DNA of 64,000 nucleotides from an uncultured Pelagibacteraceae bacterium. Its GTDB lineage: Bacteria > Pseudomonadota > Alphaproteobacteria > Pelagibacterales > Pelagibacteraceae. How positions within the stretch are numbered: position 1 is the first letter of the stretch; every line of letters starts with the position of its first letter. Position numbers and translations under genes: made by a program. Shown one piece after another: positions 53,388-63,078 of the stretch. The stretch spans positions 62,001 to 126,000 of the forward strand of contig CACFMO010000001.1 in NCBI GenBank assembly GCA_902567495.1, read 5' to 3'. Under the pieces are notes generated by a model. It saw only the letters and a list, made by a program, of their open reading frames with translations. It was not told the DNA's origin and made no database searches.

Positions 53388-54503
53388 TTAATTAAATTTA
53401 GAAATATTTTCTTTATAAAAATCATCGAAAGAACCATCTTTTATTGAGGCTCTAATTTTTTTCATAAATTGTTGATAAAAATTTATATTATGTAAAGAGA
53501 TTAACATGGAAGCTAATATTTCATTGGTGTTAATTAAATGATTTAGATAGCTTTTTGAATATTTATTTAAACTTCTCAAATTTGTATTCTCGTCTAAAGG
53601 CTTCAAGTCTTTTTTATATTTTGAATTTCTTATATTTACTTTTCCATCCCAAGTAAAAGCAAGACCGGTTCTACCTGATCTAGTTGGTAAAACACAATCA
53701 AACATGTCTATGCCAGATTTAACTGCACCCAATAAATCTGATGGCGTTCCAACACCCATGAGGTATCTCGGTTTATTTTTTGGCATTTTATTTGTGATAT
53801 TATCAAGAACCTCAAACATTTCATTTTGCTTTTCTCCAACAGCTAACCCCCCTAAAGCATATCCATCAAAATTAATTTCTAATAACTTTTCTAAACTTTC
53901 AATTCTCAGGTCATTAAATAATCCACCCTGCACAATTCCGAAAAGAGATTTGTTTTCAGCATTATCAAATTCAATTTTGGATCTTTTTGCCCAATATGTT
54001 GAAACATCAATGGCGTTTGAAATTATTTTTTTATCATTAGTGAGTTTAGGACATTCATCTAAAACCATTAAAATATCTGAATTGATTGTTTTTTGTATTT
54101 GAATACTTTTTTCTGGACTAAGTTCAATTTTTTTACCATCAAGGTGAGATTGGAAAATAGCACCTTTTTCTTTATCAATTTTTCTAAACTTCGATAATGA
54201 CATTATTTGAAAACCTCCAGAGTCTGTCAAAATTGGTTTATGCCAATTCATAAATTGATGGAGACCACCAATATTTTTTAAGATTTCTAATCCTGGCCTT
54301 AAAAAAAGATGGTAAGTATTTCCCAAGATTATTTGCGAATTTGTCTTAATAATATCATCAACAAAAATACTTTTTACAGTACCCTGTGTGCCGACAGGCA
54401 TAAATACGGGTGTATCAATCAAACCTCGTGAAGTTCTAATCTGTCCAAGTCTTGCCTCTTTGTGAGTTTTGATTAATTCAAAAAAAACTTTTTTTGAATT
54501 CAT
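53388..54503 (-). CDS. tgt: tRNA-guanine transglycosylase lacking its zinc cysteines
   Basis: Exchanges guanine-34 for preQ1 in GUN-anticodon tRNAs. The 371 residues have normal landmarks: GTVKSIFVDDI, LGNTYHLFLRPG, LTDSGGFQIMSL (catalytic aspartate) near 92, GGLAVGEKQNEM near 220, MFDCVLPTRSGRTG (nucleophile aspartate). The structural zinc motif CxCx2C is not there: the three positions are Thr307, Leu309 and Leu312, while the fourth ligand His338 (ISLHNINFY) remains at the correct spacing. No preQ1 synthesis or queA gene is in the window. It begins a convergent block with ppi-coaD-gyrA-ssb. Confidence 0.95.
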   Translation of the reverse strand: MNSKKVFFELIKTHKEARLGQIRTSRGLIDTPVFMPVGTQGTVKSIFVDDIIKTNSQIILGNTYHLFLRPGLEILKNIGGLHQFMNWHKPILTDSGGFQIMSLSKFRKIDKEKGAIFQSHLDGKKIELSPEKSIQIQKTINSDILMVLDECPKLTNDKKIISNAIDVSTYWAKRSKIEFDNAENKSLFGIVQGGLFNDLRIESLEKLLEINFDGYALGGLAVGEKQNEMFEVLDNITNKMPKNKPRYLMGVGTPSDLLGAVKSGIDMFDCVLPTRSGRTGLAFTWDGKVNIRNSKYKKDLKPLDENTNLRSLNKYSKSYLNHLINTNEILASMLISLHNINFYQQFMKKIRASIKDGSFDDFYKENISKFN

Positions 54504-54507
54504 TTAC

Positions 54508-55059
54508 TTATTTTATTACAGAAAAACTTATTATCTTATCTGGATTTGCAACAGACCCGTTTGGATCATTTCCTTTTTTTATTTTATCTATCAATTCCAT
54601 ACCCTTGGTCACTTTCCCAAAAACTGTGTACTGACCATCTAAATGAGGAGCTGCATCAAAACAAATAAAAAATTGACTATTAGCACTATTTGGATTCATT
54701 GAACGTGCCATAGATAAAGTTCCTCTTTGATGTGGAAGATTGCTAAATTCAGCTTTTAAGTCTGCTAAAGAAGAACCGCCGGTTCCAACTAGATCAGCAT
54801 TAAAATTTTTTGAATTTCCAAATTTTACGTCCCCTGTTTGAGCCATAAAACCATCAATAACTCTATGAAAAACTACTCCGTCATACTCTTTGTTTTCTGC
54901 TAAAGTTTTAATCCTTTTAACATGTCCTGGTGCAACCTCTGGAAATAATTGAATTTCAACCTCACCAGTCTCAAGTTTCATTAACATTTTGTCATTTGCT
55001 GTAGAAGTATTCATAAAAAGTAATAACGTTATTATATATACTAAAAAAAATCTTTTCAC
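54508..55059 (-). CDS. Periplasmic cyclophilin-type peptidyl-prolyl isomerase
   Basis: A 183-residue PpiA-like isomerase. Residues 1-21 form a signal peptide (FFLVYIITLLLFMNTSTA). The cyclophilin core follows with VVFHRVIDGFMAQTGD near 67 (catalytic arginine and phenylalanine), NPNSANSQFFICFDAAPHLDGQYTVFGKV near 120. The tryptophan that binds cyclosporin is replaced by histidine (PHLDGQY), as in most bacterial forms. It overlaps coaD by four bases. Confidence 0.93.
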   Translation of the reverse strand: MKRFFLVYIITLLLFMNTSTANDKMLMKLETGEVEIQLFPEVAPGHVKRIKTLAENKEYDGVVFHRVIDGFMAQTGDVKFGNSKNFNADLVGTGGSSLADLKAEFSNLPHQRGTLSMARSMNPNSANSQFFICFDAAPHLDGQYTVFGKVTKGMELIDKIKKGNDPNGSVANPDKIISFSVIK

Positions 55060-55550
55060 GAGAATTTAGATTTAATAGCCTTTATAACAGACTTTGTAGC
55101 AAACTTTTTTAGATCACCCTTCAATTTACCAATTTCTTTTATAAATTTAGACGAAATAATTTCATTTTCAATATCAGACATTAAAAAAATAGTTTCAACA
55201 CTTTTATCAAGTTTTTTATTCATTCCAGCTAGTTGAAACTCATATTCAAAATCTGATACGGCTCTTAAACCTCTTATAATAATTGATGCTTTATACTTTT
55301 TACAGATTTTAACAGTTAAATCATCAAAAGAAATAATTTTAATTTTGTTTTTACTTAATCTTAAATCATTAAACAAACATTTATTTAATATTTCAATTCT
55401 TTCTTCTAATGAAAATAAATAATCTTTTTCTATATTATCTGTTGTCGCTACAATTAATTTATCAACAATTTTTAAAGATTTTTTTATAACATCTATATGA
55501 CCAAAAGTTATTGGATCAAATGTTCCGGGATAAATGGCAGTTTTGGACAT
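55056..55550 (-). CDS. coaD: Phosphopantetheine adenylyltransferase
   Basis: Fourth step of coenzyme A synthesis, joining phosphopantetheine and ATP to dephospho-CoA. The 164-residue protein has the nucleotidyltransferase motif YPGTFDPITFGHIDVIKK at the start, IIRGLRAVSDFEYEFQLAGMN near 88 and the ISSKFIKEIGKLKGDL segment near 130. Sits two bases after the gyrA stop. Confidence 0.97.
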   Translation of the reverse strand: MSKTAIYPGTFDPITFGHIDVIKKSLKIVDKLIVATTDNIEKDYLFSLEERIEILNKCLFNDLRLSKNKIKIISFDDLTVKICKKYKASIIIRGLRAVSDFEYEFQLAGMNKKLDKSVETIFLMSDIENEIISSKFIKEIGKLKGDLKKFATKSVIKAIKSKFS

Positions 55551-55552
55551 AT

Positions 55553-58126
55553 TTAATCTATATTATCTTCTATCTTGATTGCAGAAACAACTTTTTCTTC
55601 ACCAGATAATTTAATAATTCTCACACCTTGGGTATTTCGACCTGCAATTCTAATTTCCTTAACTTGAACTCTTATTACTCTTCCTTTATCGGTTGATAAT
55701 ATAATTTGATCTTTGTCTGTAACTATAAAATTTGATGTAACGTTTCCATTTCTTTTTGAATTAACTATCCCTATAATTCCTTTTCCGCCTCTATTAGTAA
55801 CTCTAAAGTCTGACAAGGAACTTCTTTTTCCATAACCATTTTCGGTGATAGATAGCACATATTCGTTTAATGGTAGTTTTTTTGATCCATTCTTTTTCAA
55901 ATTCTCACTAGCTTTTTGACTGCTATCAATAACTGATAAAGACATTACGCTGTCATCATCTTGTAAATTTATACCTCTGATACCTTTGGAAGACCTACCT
56001 TTGAATAATCTCATTTTTTTAGACATGAATCTAATACATTTTCCAAATTTAGTTCCCAATATAATATCTTGATTTTCCTTACATTTTTCTACACCAATAA
56101 TTTTATCATTTTCATCAAGTTTCATTGCAATTTTTCCACTCGCGTTTACATTTAAAAAATCAATTAATGAATTTTTTCTTACCTTCCCTTTCGCTGTAAC
56201 GAATACAACATAAAGTTTCTGCCACTCACTATCATTTTCAGGTAAGAGAAGTGTTGATGTAATTGATTGTGTGTTTTTAAGTGGTAACAAATTAAATAAA
56301 GATTTTCCTTTTGAAGATAGACTTCCTTTCGGGATTTTCCAGGCTTTAAGCTTATAAGCTAAACCTTGTGATGAAAAAAATAAAACTTGACTGTGAGAAT
56401 TTCCAGTTAAAATTCTAACTACAAAGTCTTCTTCCCTTGTTGTTATACCTGTTTTTCCTTTTCCTCCCCTTTTCTGTGTTTTAACCGATGATAATGATCC
56501 TCTTTTAATATATCCTTGATTAGTAATATTAATTACAACTGCCTCTTTTTGAATAGTTTCTTCAATATTATAATTTAAAACTGTATCAACTATTTTTGTT
56601 CTTCGTTTAATTGAAAATTTATTTTTAATTTCTTCTAATTCTTTAATTATCAAATTAAAAAGTTCTTTTTTTGATTTTATGATTTTATTGTAGTAAATTA
56701 TTAGTTCAGATAATTTCTTAATTTCAGTTTCAATTTCACTAATCCCGAAAGCGGTTAGTTTTTGTAGTCTTAACTCTAAAATTGAATTAACTTGTATTTC
56801 ACTTAATTGATATTTAGATAAATTTTGTTTTTTTTCGATCATAGAAACTAGTTTAGAACTTTTTTTAATTGGCCATTTTTTATTTAATAAATTTTTCTTT
56901 GCTGTCTCGGTATCTTTTGAGTTTTTAATAATTTTGATTATTGCATCAATACTCTCGACTGCAGTAGCGATACCAATTAATATATGTGCTCTATCCTCTG
57001 TTTTTTTAAGGTCAAACTTAATACTTCTAAGTACAGTTTTTTCTCTAAAAGAGACAAATTGTGAAATGAACTCCTTTAGATTAAGTATTTTTGGTTTTCC
57101 ATCAACAATCGCTAAAGTATTAAAACCAAAAGAAGATTCTACACTAGTTAATTTATAAAGTTGTCTTCTTATCGTTTCTGCTTCTACACCTCTTCTTAAA
57201 TCTATTACTACTCTTATACCGTCTCGATTAGACTCATCTCTAATATCACTTACACCTTCAATTTTTTTTTGTCGTGATAGATCAGCAATTCTCTCATTTA
57301 AAACAGATTTGTTTATTTGATAAGGTATAGATTTTATAACAAGTCTTGTTTTACCATTTTTTAAACTTTCCTCTTCAATTTCTCCTCTTATTTTAAAAGA
57401 ACCTCTACCTTTGTTATAACCTTGTTTAATTATATCTCTTCCAATTATTAAACCTCCCGTTGGAAAATCTGGACCAGGAATATGTTTCATCAACTGACCA
57501 ATTGTAATGTCGTTATTTTTTATATATCCGATAGTACCGTCAATAATTTCTCCCAAATTATGAGGGGGAATACTTGTGGCCATTCCAACAGCGATACCCC
57601 CAGCTCCATTAACCAAAAGATTAGGATATTGTGATGGAAGAACAGTTGGCTCTCTTTCTGTTTCGTCATAATTGTTTCTAAAATCTACTGTGTTTTTTTC
57701 TAATCCTTCAGTAAGAAATTGAGAAACTTTTGAAAGCTTTGTTTCTGTGTATCTCATGGCCGCAGGAGGATCACCATCTATTGAACCGAAATTACCTTGT
57801 CCGTCAATTAATGGTAAACTCATAGAAAAATCTTGGACCAATCTTACTAATGCATCATAAACTGCCTGGTCTCCATGTGGGTGATATTTACCAATTACAT
57901 CACCAACTATTCTTGCAGATTTACGGAAAGGTTTTCCCCAATCATAACCACCTTTGTACATTGCATAAATAATTCTTCTATGAACTGGTTTTAAACCGTC
58001 CCTTACATCAGGAAGGGCTCTACTAACTATTACGCTCATAGCATATGAAAGATAAGATGAGCTCATTTCTTGATGAACAAAAATTGGTTTATAATTTGAA
58101 TTATTTTTTACTTCTGTCTTTTGCAT
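55553..58126 (-). CDS. gyrA: DNA gyrase subunit A
   Basis: The breakage-reunion subunit of gyrase. It has 857 residues with the quinolone-determining region [21 protein letters not shown] near 80, and the catalytic tyrosine in [11 protein letters not shown] near 123. Six beta-pinwheel repeats form the C-terminal domain, in which the GyrA box ([11 protein letters not shown] near 565) marks it as gyrase rather than topoisomerase IV. QDR positions corresponding to E. coli Ser83 and Asp87 are Asp and Tyr-flanked in this numbering, so they need alignment before any comment. Confidence 0.97.
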   Translation of the reverse strand: MQKTEVKNNSNYKPIFVHQEMSSSYLSYAMSVIVSRALPDVRDGLKPVHRRIIYAMYKGGYDWGKPFRKSARIVGDVIGKYHPHGDQAVYDALVRLVQDFSMSLPLIDGQGNFGSIDGDPPAAMRYTETKLSKVSQFLTEGLEKNTVDFRNNYDETEREPTVLPSQYPNLLVNGAGGIAVGMATSIPPHNLGEIIDGTIGYIKNNDITIGQLMKHIPGPDFPTGGLIIGRDIIKQGYNKGRGSFKIRGEIEEESLKNGKTRLVIKSIPYQINKSVLNERIADLSRQKKIEGVSDIRDESNRDGIRVVIDLRRGVEAETIRRQLYKLTSVESSFGFNTLAIVDGKPKILNLKEFISQFVSFREKTVLRSIKFDLKKTEDRAHILIGIATAVESIDAIIKIIKNSKDTETAKKNLLNKKWPIKKSSKLVSMIEKKQNLSKYQLSEIQVNSILELRLQKLTAFGISEIETEIKKLSELIIYYNKIIKSKKELFNLIIKELEEIKNKFSIKRRTKIVDTVLNYNIEETIQKEAVVINITNQGYIKRGSLSSVKTQKRGGKGKTGITTREEDFVVRILTGNSHSQVLFFSSQGLAYKLKAWKIPKGSLSSKGKSLFNLLPLKNTQSITSTLLLPENDSEWQKLYVVFVTAKGKVRKNSLIDFLNVNASGKIAMKLDENDKIIGVEKCKENQDIILGTKFGKCIRFMSKKMRLFKGRSSKGIRGINLQDDDSVMSLSVIDSSQKASENLKKNGSKKLPLNEYVLSITENGYGKRSSLSDFRVTNRGGKGIIGIVNSKRNGNVTSNFIVTDKDQIILSTDKGRVIRVQVKEIRIAGRNTQGVRIIKLSGEEKVVSAIKIEDNID

Positions 58127-58130
58127 TTAT

Positions 58131-58583
58131 TTAAAAAGGAATTTCATCATCAAGATCAGAATTATCTTGTGACATTTGATCGTTTGGAAGTGAACTCGCT
58201 TGAGATGACTCGTTAGTATTTGATGAGCTTTTTCCACCTAACATTGTTAGTGATGAATTGTATCCTTGAAGGACGATTTCAGTAGAGTATTTATCTTGTC
58301 CAGATTTTTCATCTCTCCATTTTCTTGTGCTTAATTGTCCTTCAAGATAAACATTTGCGCCCTTCTTAAGGTATTGTTGTACAATATTAACAAGTCCTTC
58401 ATTAAATATTACAACTCTATGCCACTCTGTTTTTTCTTTTCTCTCCCCACTAGATTTGTCTTTCCAACTTTGACTTGTAGCAACACTTAACCTTGCGACG
58501 TTTTTTCCGTTAACCATTTGCTTAATTTCAGGATCAGCGCCCAGTCTTCCTATTATTTGAACCTTATTTAAACTTCCTGACAT
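58131..58583 (-). CDS. ssb: Single-stranded DNA-binding protein
   Basis: A 150-residue SSB: OB-fold domain (VQIIGRLGADPEIK, ARLSVATSQSWKD, EWHRVVIFNEGLV, GANVYLEGQLSTRKW) then a serine/glutamine-rich linker of about 30 residues and the acidic tip DLDDEIPF that recruits repair and replication partners. It is divergent from uvrA with 90 bases between, the common ssb-uvrA arrangement. I saw no clear alphaproteobacterial LexA box (GTTC-N7-GTTC) there. Confidence 0.98.
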   Translation of the reverse strand: MSGSLNKVQIIGRLGADPEIKQMVNGKNVARLSVATSQSWKDKSSGERKEKTEWHRVVIFNEGLVNIVQQYLKKGANVYLEGQLSTRKWRDEKSGQDKYSTEIVLQGYNSSLTMLGGKSSSNTNESSQASSLPNDQMSQDNSDLDDEIPF

Positions 58584-58673
58584 AATTCTTAGGTTTATTG
58601 TTAGTGAATAAAAGATAATATAACATAGTTTAACTAATATTATAAGGTCTAACTACTCAGGCTGTTAAAAAGT

Positions 58674-61550
58674 ATGCTTAAAAAGATATTGATAAAAGGG
58701 GCTAAAGAACACAATTTAAAAAATGTTTCTTTAGAAATTCCTAAAGAGAAAATTGTAGTCATAACAGGTCTTTCTGGGTCAGGAAAATCATCATTAGCTT
58801 TTGACACAATATACGCAGAAGGACAAAGACGGTATGTTGAAAGTTTATCAGCTTATGCAAGACAATTCTTAGATAAAATGAAAAAACCAAATGTTGATCT
58901 AATTGAAGGTTTAAGCCCAGCAATTTCAATTGAACAAAAAAATGCTCCAAAAAATCCAAGATCTACTGTAGCCACAGTAACTGAAATTTATGATTACATG
59001 AGAGTTCTATTTGCAAGAGTTGGTGTACCCTATTCACCTTTTACTGGAAAACCAATTGTATCGCAGTCTGTGAGTGAAATGGTTGATAAAGTAAAAGCTT
59101 TACCAAAAAATTGTACAATATTTTTATTGGCACCAGTAGTTAGAGGCAGAAAAGGTGAATATAAAAAAGATATTTTAAATTATAAAAAAAGAGGATTTCA
59201 AAAAATTAAGGTTGATGGAAAATATTTTGATATTAATGATTTTCCTGATTTAAATAAAAAAGTAAAACATGATATTTCTATTGTTGTTGATAGAATAGTT
59301 TTAAATTCAAAATTAGGTAATAGATTAGCTGATAGTATAGAAACTGCATTAAATCTATCAAATGGTTTGCTTATAGCTGAGTATGAAAATGAGACTTTGC
59401 CAAAAAAATTCAGAAAAAAAGAAAGTATTTTGTTTTCATCCAAATTCTCATGTCCAGAAAGTGGTTTTACAATTGAAGAAATCGAACCAAGATTATTTTC
59501 ATTTAATAGCCCTTTTGGAGCATGTGAGGAGTGTGAAGGTATAGGACATAATTTAAACGTTGATCCGAATTTAGTTGTATCAGATAAGAATAAAACTATC
59601 GCAGATGGAGCAATTGAACCCTGGGCAAAATCTACTTCAATGTATTATGCTCAAACATTATCGTCTATTGCGAAACATTATAAGTTTTCTTTAGATACAA
59701 AATGGAAAAAGTTACCAAAAAAATTTCAAGATATAATTCTTTACGGATCAGATGATGAAGAAATAAAGTTTTATTATGACGACGGATATGAAAAATATGA
59801 CACTAAAAAGACTTTTGAGGGTGTAATAAATAATCTTGAGAGAAGATATTTAGAGACAGATAGTGATTGGAAAAGAGATGAAATTGCCCAGTACCAAAGT
59901 GAAAGTAGTTGTGAAAAATGCAATGGTATGAGGCTTAAAGAGGAGGCTTTGTGTGTAAAAATTAATAAATTAAACATAAGCGAAATAACAAAATTTTCTA
60001 TAGAAGACTCTCAGAAGTGGTTTGCAAATCTTGAAAATATATTATCTTCTAGAGAGAAAAAAATTGCACAACATATCCTAAAGGAAATTAACGAGAGGCT
60101 AAACTTTTTGTTAAATGTTGGTTTAAACTATTTAACTCTATCAAGGGAGTCGGGAACACTCTCAGGAGGAGAGTCACAACGAATAAGATTGGCATCACAA
60201 ATTGGGTCAGGATTAACGGGGGTTCTTTATGTTTTAGACGAACCCTCTATAGGTCTTCATCAAAGAGATAATAAAAAATTAATTGCTGCATTAAAAAAAC
60301 TTAGAGATTTAGGTAATACAGTAATTGTTGTTGAGCATGACACGGAGACTATGGAAAATGCTGATCATATAATTGATCTGGGTCCAGAGGCTGGTTTAAA
60401 TGGTGGCCAAATAACTGCCCAAGGTAATTTAAAAGATATTATAAATACGGATGATAGTATTACTGGAAATTATTTATCTGGTAAAAAATATATACATTTA
60501 CCTAGAAAAAGAAGAACAGCAAAAAATGGAAGATATTTAGAAATTTTAGGTGCAACTGGAAATAATCTTCAAAATGCAAATCTTAAAATACCAACTGGAA
60601 CATTTACATGTGTAACTGGAGTATCAGGTAGTGGTAAATCAACTTTAGTTTTACAAACTTTATATAACGCTCTTAATCTATCTCTTAATAAAAATAAATC
60701 TAGAAAACTACCTAAACCATTTAAAGGTTATAAGGGAATAGAATTAATTGATAAAGTTATTGATATTGATCAGTCTCCTATCGGAAGAACACCAAGATCT
60801 AATCCGGCTACATATACGGGAGCGTTTGGTCCTATCAGAGATTGGTTTGCTAATTTACCTGACTCCAAAACTCGAGGATATAAACCTGGAAGATATTCTT
60901 TTAATGTAAGAGGTGGAAGATGTGAAACCTGTGAAGGTGATGGTGTGATTACATACGAAATGCATTTTTTACCCGATGTTTATATACCTTGTGATGCTTG
61001 TAAAGGAAGTAGATACAATAGAGAAACACTAGAAATAAAATTCAAAAATAAAAATATAGCTGAAGTTTTAGATATGACTGTTGAAGAAGGCTGTAATTTT
61101 TTTGAGAATATTCCAACAGTTCACTCAAAACTATTAACATTAAAGCACGTTGGCTTGGGGTATATAAAAATTGGTCAGCAAGCCACTACATTATCAGGCG
61201 GTGAAGCTCAAAGAATTAAGTTGGCTAAAGAATTATCAAAAAGATCTACCGGAAGAACACTTTATATTCTAGACGAACCAACTACTGGTTTACATACGCA
61301 TGACATCAAAAAATTACTTGAAATTTTACAAGCATTTGTGAACACTGGGAATACCGTAGTAGTTATTGAACATAATTTAGATGTAATAAAAACAGCTGAT
61401 TGGATAATAGATATGGGACCTGAGGGTGGTGCCGATGGAGGTAAGGTCATTGCTGAGGGATCACCTGAAAAAGTAGCCACAGTTGATAGCAGTTATACGG
61501 GTAAATTTCTTAAAAATTTAATTGATGGGAAAATGAAAAAAACTGCATAA
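58674..61550 (+). CDS. uvrA: Excinuclease ABC subunit A
   Basis: Damage-recognising ATPase of nucleotide excision repair, 958 residues. Two ABC-type modules are visible: Walker [16 protein letters not shown] near 33 and [15 protein letters not shown] near 650, signatures [16 protein letters not shown] near 500 and [16 protein letters not shown] near 840. Zinc clusters appear at [17 protein letters not shown] and CETCEGDG...CDACKGSRY. The first CxxC pair reads CPES, the alphaproteobacterial form as I remember it. It is alone in its transcription unit. Confidence 0.98.
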   Translation: MLKKILIKGAKEHNLKNVSLEIPKEKIVVITGLSGSGKSSLAFDTIYAEGQRRYVESLSAYARQFLDKMKKPNVDLIEGLSPAISIEQKNAPKNPRSTVATVTEIYDYMRVLFARVGVPYSPFTGKPIVSQSVSEMVDKVKALPKNCTIFLLAPVVRGRKGEYKKDILNYKKRGFQKIKVDGKYFDINDFPDLNKKVKHDISIVVDRIVLNSKLGNRLADSIETALNLSNGLLIAEYENETLPKKFRKKESILFSSKFSCPESGFTIEEIEPRLFSFNSPFGACEECEGIGHNLNVDPNLVVSDKNKTIADGAIEPWAKSTSMYYAQTLSSIAKHYKFSLDTKWKKLPKKFQDIILYGSDDEEIKFYYDDGYEKYDTKKTFEGVINNLERRYLETDSDWKRDEIAQYQSESSCEKCNGMRLKEEALCVKINKLNISEITKFSIEDSQKWFANLENILSSREKKIAQHILKEINERLNFLLNVGLNYLTLSRESGTLSGGESQRIRLASQIGSGLTGVLYVLDEPSIGLHQRDNKKLIAALKKLRDLGNTVIVVEHDTETMENADHIIDLGPEAGLNGGQITAQGNLKDIINTDDSITGNYLSGKKYIHLPRKRRTAKNGRYLEILGATGNNLQNANLKIPTGTFTCVTGVSGSGKSTLVLQTLYNALNLSLNKNKSRKLPKPFKGYKGIELIDKVIDIDQSPIGRTPRSNPATYTGAFGPIRDWFANLPDSKTRGYKPGRYSFNVRGGRCETCEGDGVITYEMHFLPDVYIPCDACKGSRYNRETLEIKFKNKNIAEVLDMTVEEGCNFFENIPTVHSKLLTLKHVGLGYIKIGQQATTLSGGEAQRIKLAKELSKRSTGRTLYILDEPTTGLHTHDIKKLLEILQAFVNTGNTVVVIEHNLDVIKTADWIIDMGPEGGADGGKVIAEGSPEKVATVDSSYTGKFLKNLIDGKMKKTA

Positions 61551-61576
61551 AACTTAATTTTATGGTATAAATATCC

Positions 61577-62176
61577 ATGGTAAATATATTACAGTCTTTA
61601 TCAAAAACTATTCACCTTTCAGCCATCTTGGCCATTTTATTATTCGCCGGACTTTTTTTCGCTGGTGGAGAATGGGCCTTTGATAGACTTTTTTGGAGTT
61701 GGCTATTTAGATATCTTCATGTTGTTGTTGGTATAATGTGGATCGGGTTACTATGGTATCTAAACTTTGTACAAATACCAAGTATGCCTAAATTCACAGA
61801 TGAGCAAAAACCAGCAATTACAAAAATTATTGCCCCAGCAGTTTTGTTTTATTTTAGATGGGCTGCGCTAGCAACAATAGTAACTGGTTTGATTGTTGCT
61901 TATTTAAACGGCTATGTTCATGACGCAATGATTCTTGGAATTGGTAGCGGTGGTAAAAATACTGCAATTGGTATTGGAATGTGGCTAGGAATAATTATGG
62001 CTTTTAATGTATGGTTTATAATTTGGCCTAATCAAAAAAAAGTTCTAGGTATTGTTGATTGTGCTCCTGAAGATAAACCAAAACACGCAAAAACTGCGGT
62101 AATCACTTCTCGAGTTAATACTTTATTGTCGTTACCAATGCTATTGACGATGGTTATAGCTCAGAATCTTTACTAA
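61577..62176 (+). CDS. Urate oxidase N-terminal-like (PuuD/DUF989) membrane protein
   Basis: A 199-residue protein with four or five hydrophobic segments. WLFRYLHVVVGIMWIGLLWYLNFVQIP near 43 and YFRWAALATIVTGLI near 98 match the Urate_ox_N domain of PuuD-type urate hydroxylases, whose histidines may hold heme. The C-terminal cytochrome c domain of full PuuD is missing and there is no CxxCH, so uricase activity is doubtful. Stand-alone copies are common in marine alphaproteobacteria, role unknown. It overlaps the convergent secF stop by four bases. Confidence 0.85.
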   Translation: MVNILQSLSKTIHLSAILAILLFAGLFFAGGEWAFDRLFWSWLFRYLHVVVGIMWIGLLWYLNFVQIPSMPKFTDEQKPAITKIIAPAVLFYFRWAALATIVTGLIVAYLNGYVHDAMILGIGSGGKNTAIGIGMWLGIIMAFNVWFIIWPNQKKVLGIVDCAPEDKPKHAKTAVITSRVNTLLSLPMLLTMVIAQNLY

Positions 62177-63078
62177 TTTTTCTCTTCCTTAGCAATAGAT
62201 TTATAACTTACTCTTAAATATTTTAATATAGGTGAGGCCACAAATATAGATGAGTAAGTTCCGATAATCACTCCAATAATCATTGCTAGTGAGAAACCTT
62301 TTAAAATTTGACCACCTAAAACATAAATTGAGCCTAAGGCTAATAAAGTTGTGACAGAAGTTATTATGGTTCGTGATAAAGTCTCGTTGATGGATGTGTT
62401 CGAAACATCATCAATAGTGCTAGAAGAGTACTTTGATAAATTTTCTCTAATACGATCATATATAACAACTGTATCATTCATCGAATAACCAACAATAGTC
62501 AGAACAGCTGCTACAATTGAAAGATTAACTTCTAATGATAAAATTGAAAAAATACCGATAGTAATTAATACATCGTGAAAAATCGCTAAAATTGATCCTA
62601 AACTAAATTGCCATTCAAATCTAATCCAAATATAAAATAACATTGCACCTAGTGCTAGACATATAGCAATTAAACCTGAATTTAATAATTCTGCGCTAAC
62701 TTTAGGACCTACGTTTTCTATACGTCTAAAATTTACATCTACACCTAACTTATTAACTACAATTTCTTTTATAGATTTGATATTCACAACTTTATTAAAT
62801 TCTTTTTTTTCAAATTTTATAAGGTAGTCACCTTTTTTACCAAATTCTTTAACATTCAAATCTCCTAAATCCATGTTAGAAAAAGCCGATCGTATATCAT
62901 TTATTTTGATATTATTTGACTCTACTCTTAACTCAATTAACGTCCCACCTTTAAAATCTATACCAAAATTTAAACCTTTAAAAATAATTAGGATTAGGCT
63001 TGTTAGAACAAAGAAAATAGAGATTAAATTTGCCAGTTTAAATTTTTTTGTGAAATTATAATTATATTCTTTTTTCAT
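62173..63078 (-). CDS. secF: Protein translocase subunit SecF
   Basis: Partner of SecD in using the proton gradient to pull proteins across the inner membrane. The 301 residues have the N-terminal helix, the periplasmic domain with GIDFKGGTLIELRV near 34, five further helices, and the conserved VGYSMNDTVVIYDRIREN near 195 and TSVTTLLALGSIYVLGG near 237. It overlaps secD by four bases, the standard secD-secF order. Confidence 0.97.
   Translation of the reverse strand: MKKEYNYNFTKKFKLANLISIFFVLTSLILIIFKGLNFGIDFKGGTLIELRVESNNIKINDIRSAFSNMDLGDLNVKEFGKKGDYLIKFEKKEFNKVVNIKSIKEIVVNKLGVDVNFRRIENVGPKVSAELLNSGLIAICLALGAMLFYIWIRFEWQFSLGSILAIFHDVLITIGIFSILSLEVNLSIVAAVLTIVGYSMNDTVVIYDRIRENLSKYSSSTIDDVSNTSINETLSRTIITSVTTLLALGSIYVLGGQILKGFSLAMIIGVIIGTYSSIFVASPILKYLRVSYKSIAKEEKN

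Noticed and set aside
58584-58673. SOS box between ssb and uvrA
   Set aside because: No GTTC-N7-GTTC or close variant is visible in the 90-base spacer.
59440-59500. Missing second cysteine (CPES) in the first UvrA zinc pair
   Set aside because: As I recall, CPxSGF is the normal form in alphaproteobacterial UvrA, so it is not peculiar to this genome.
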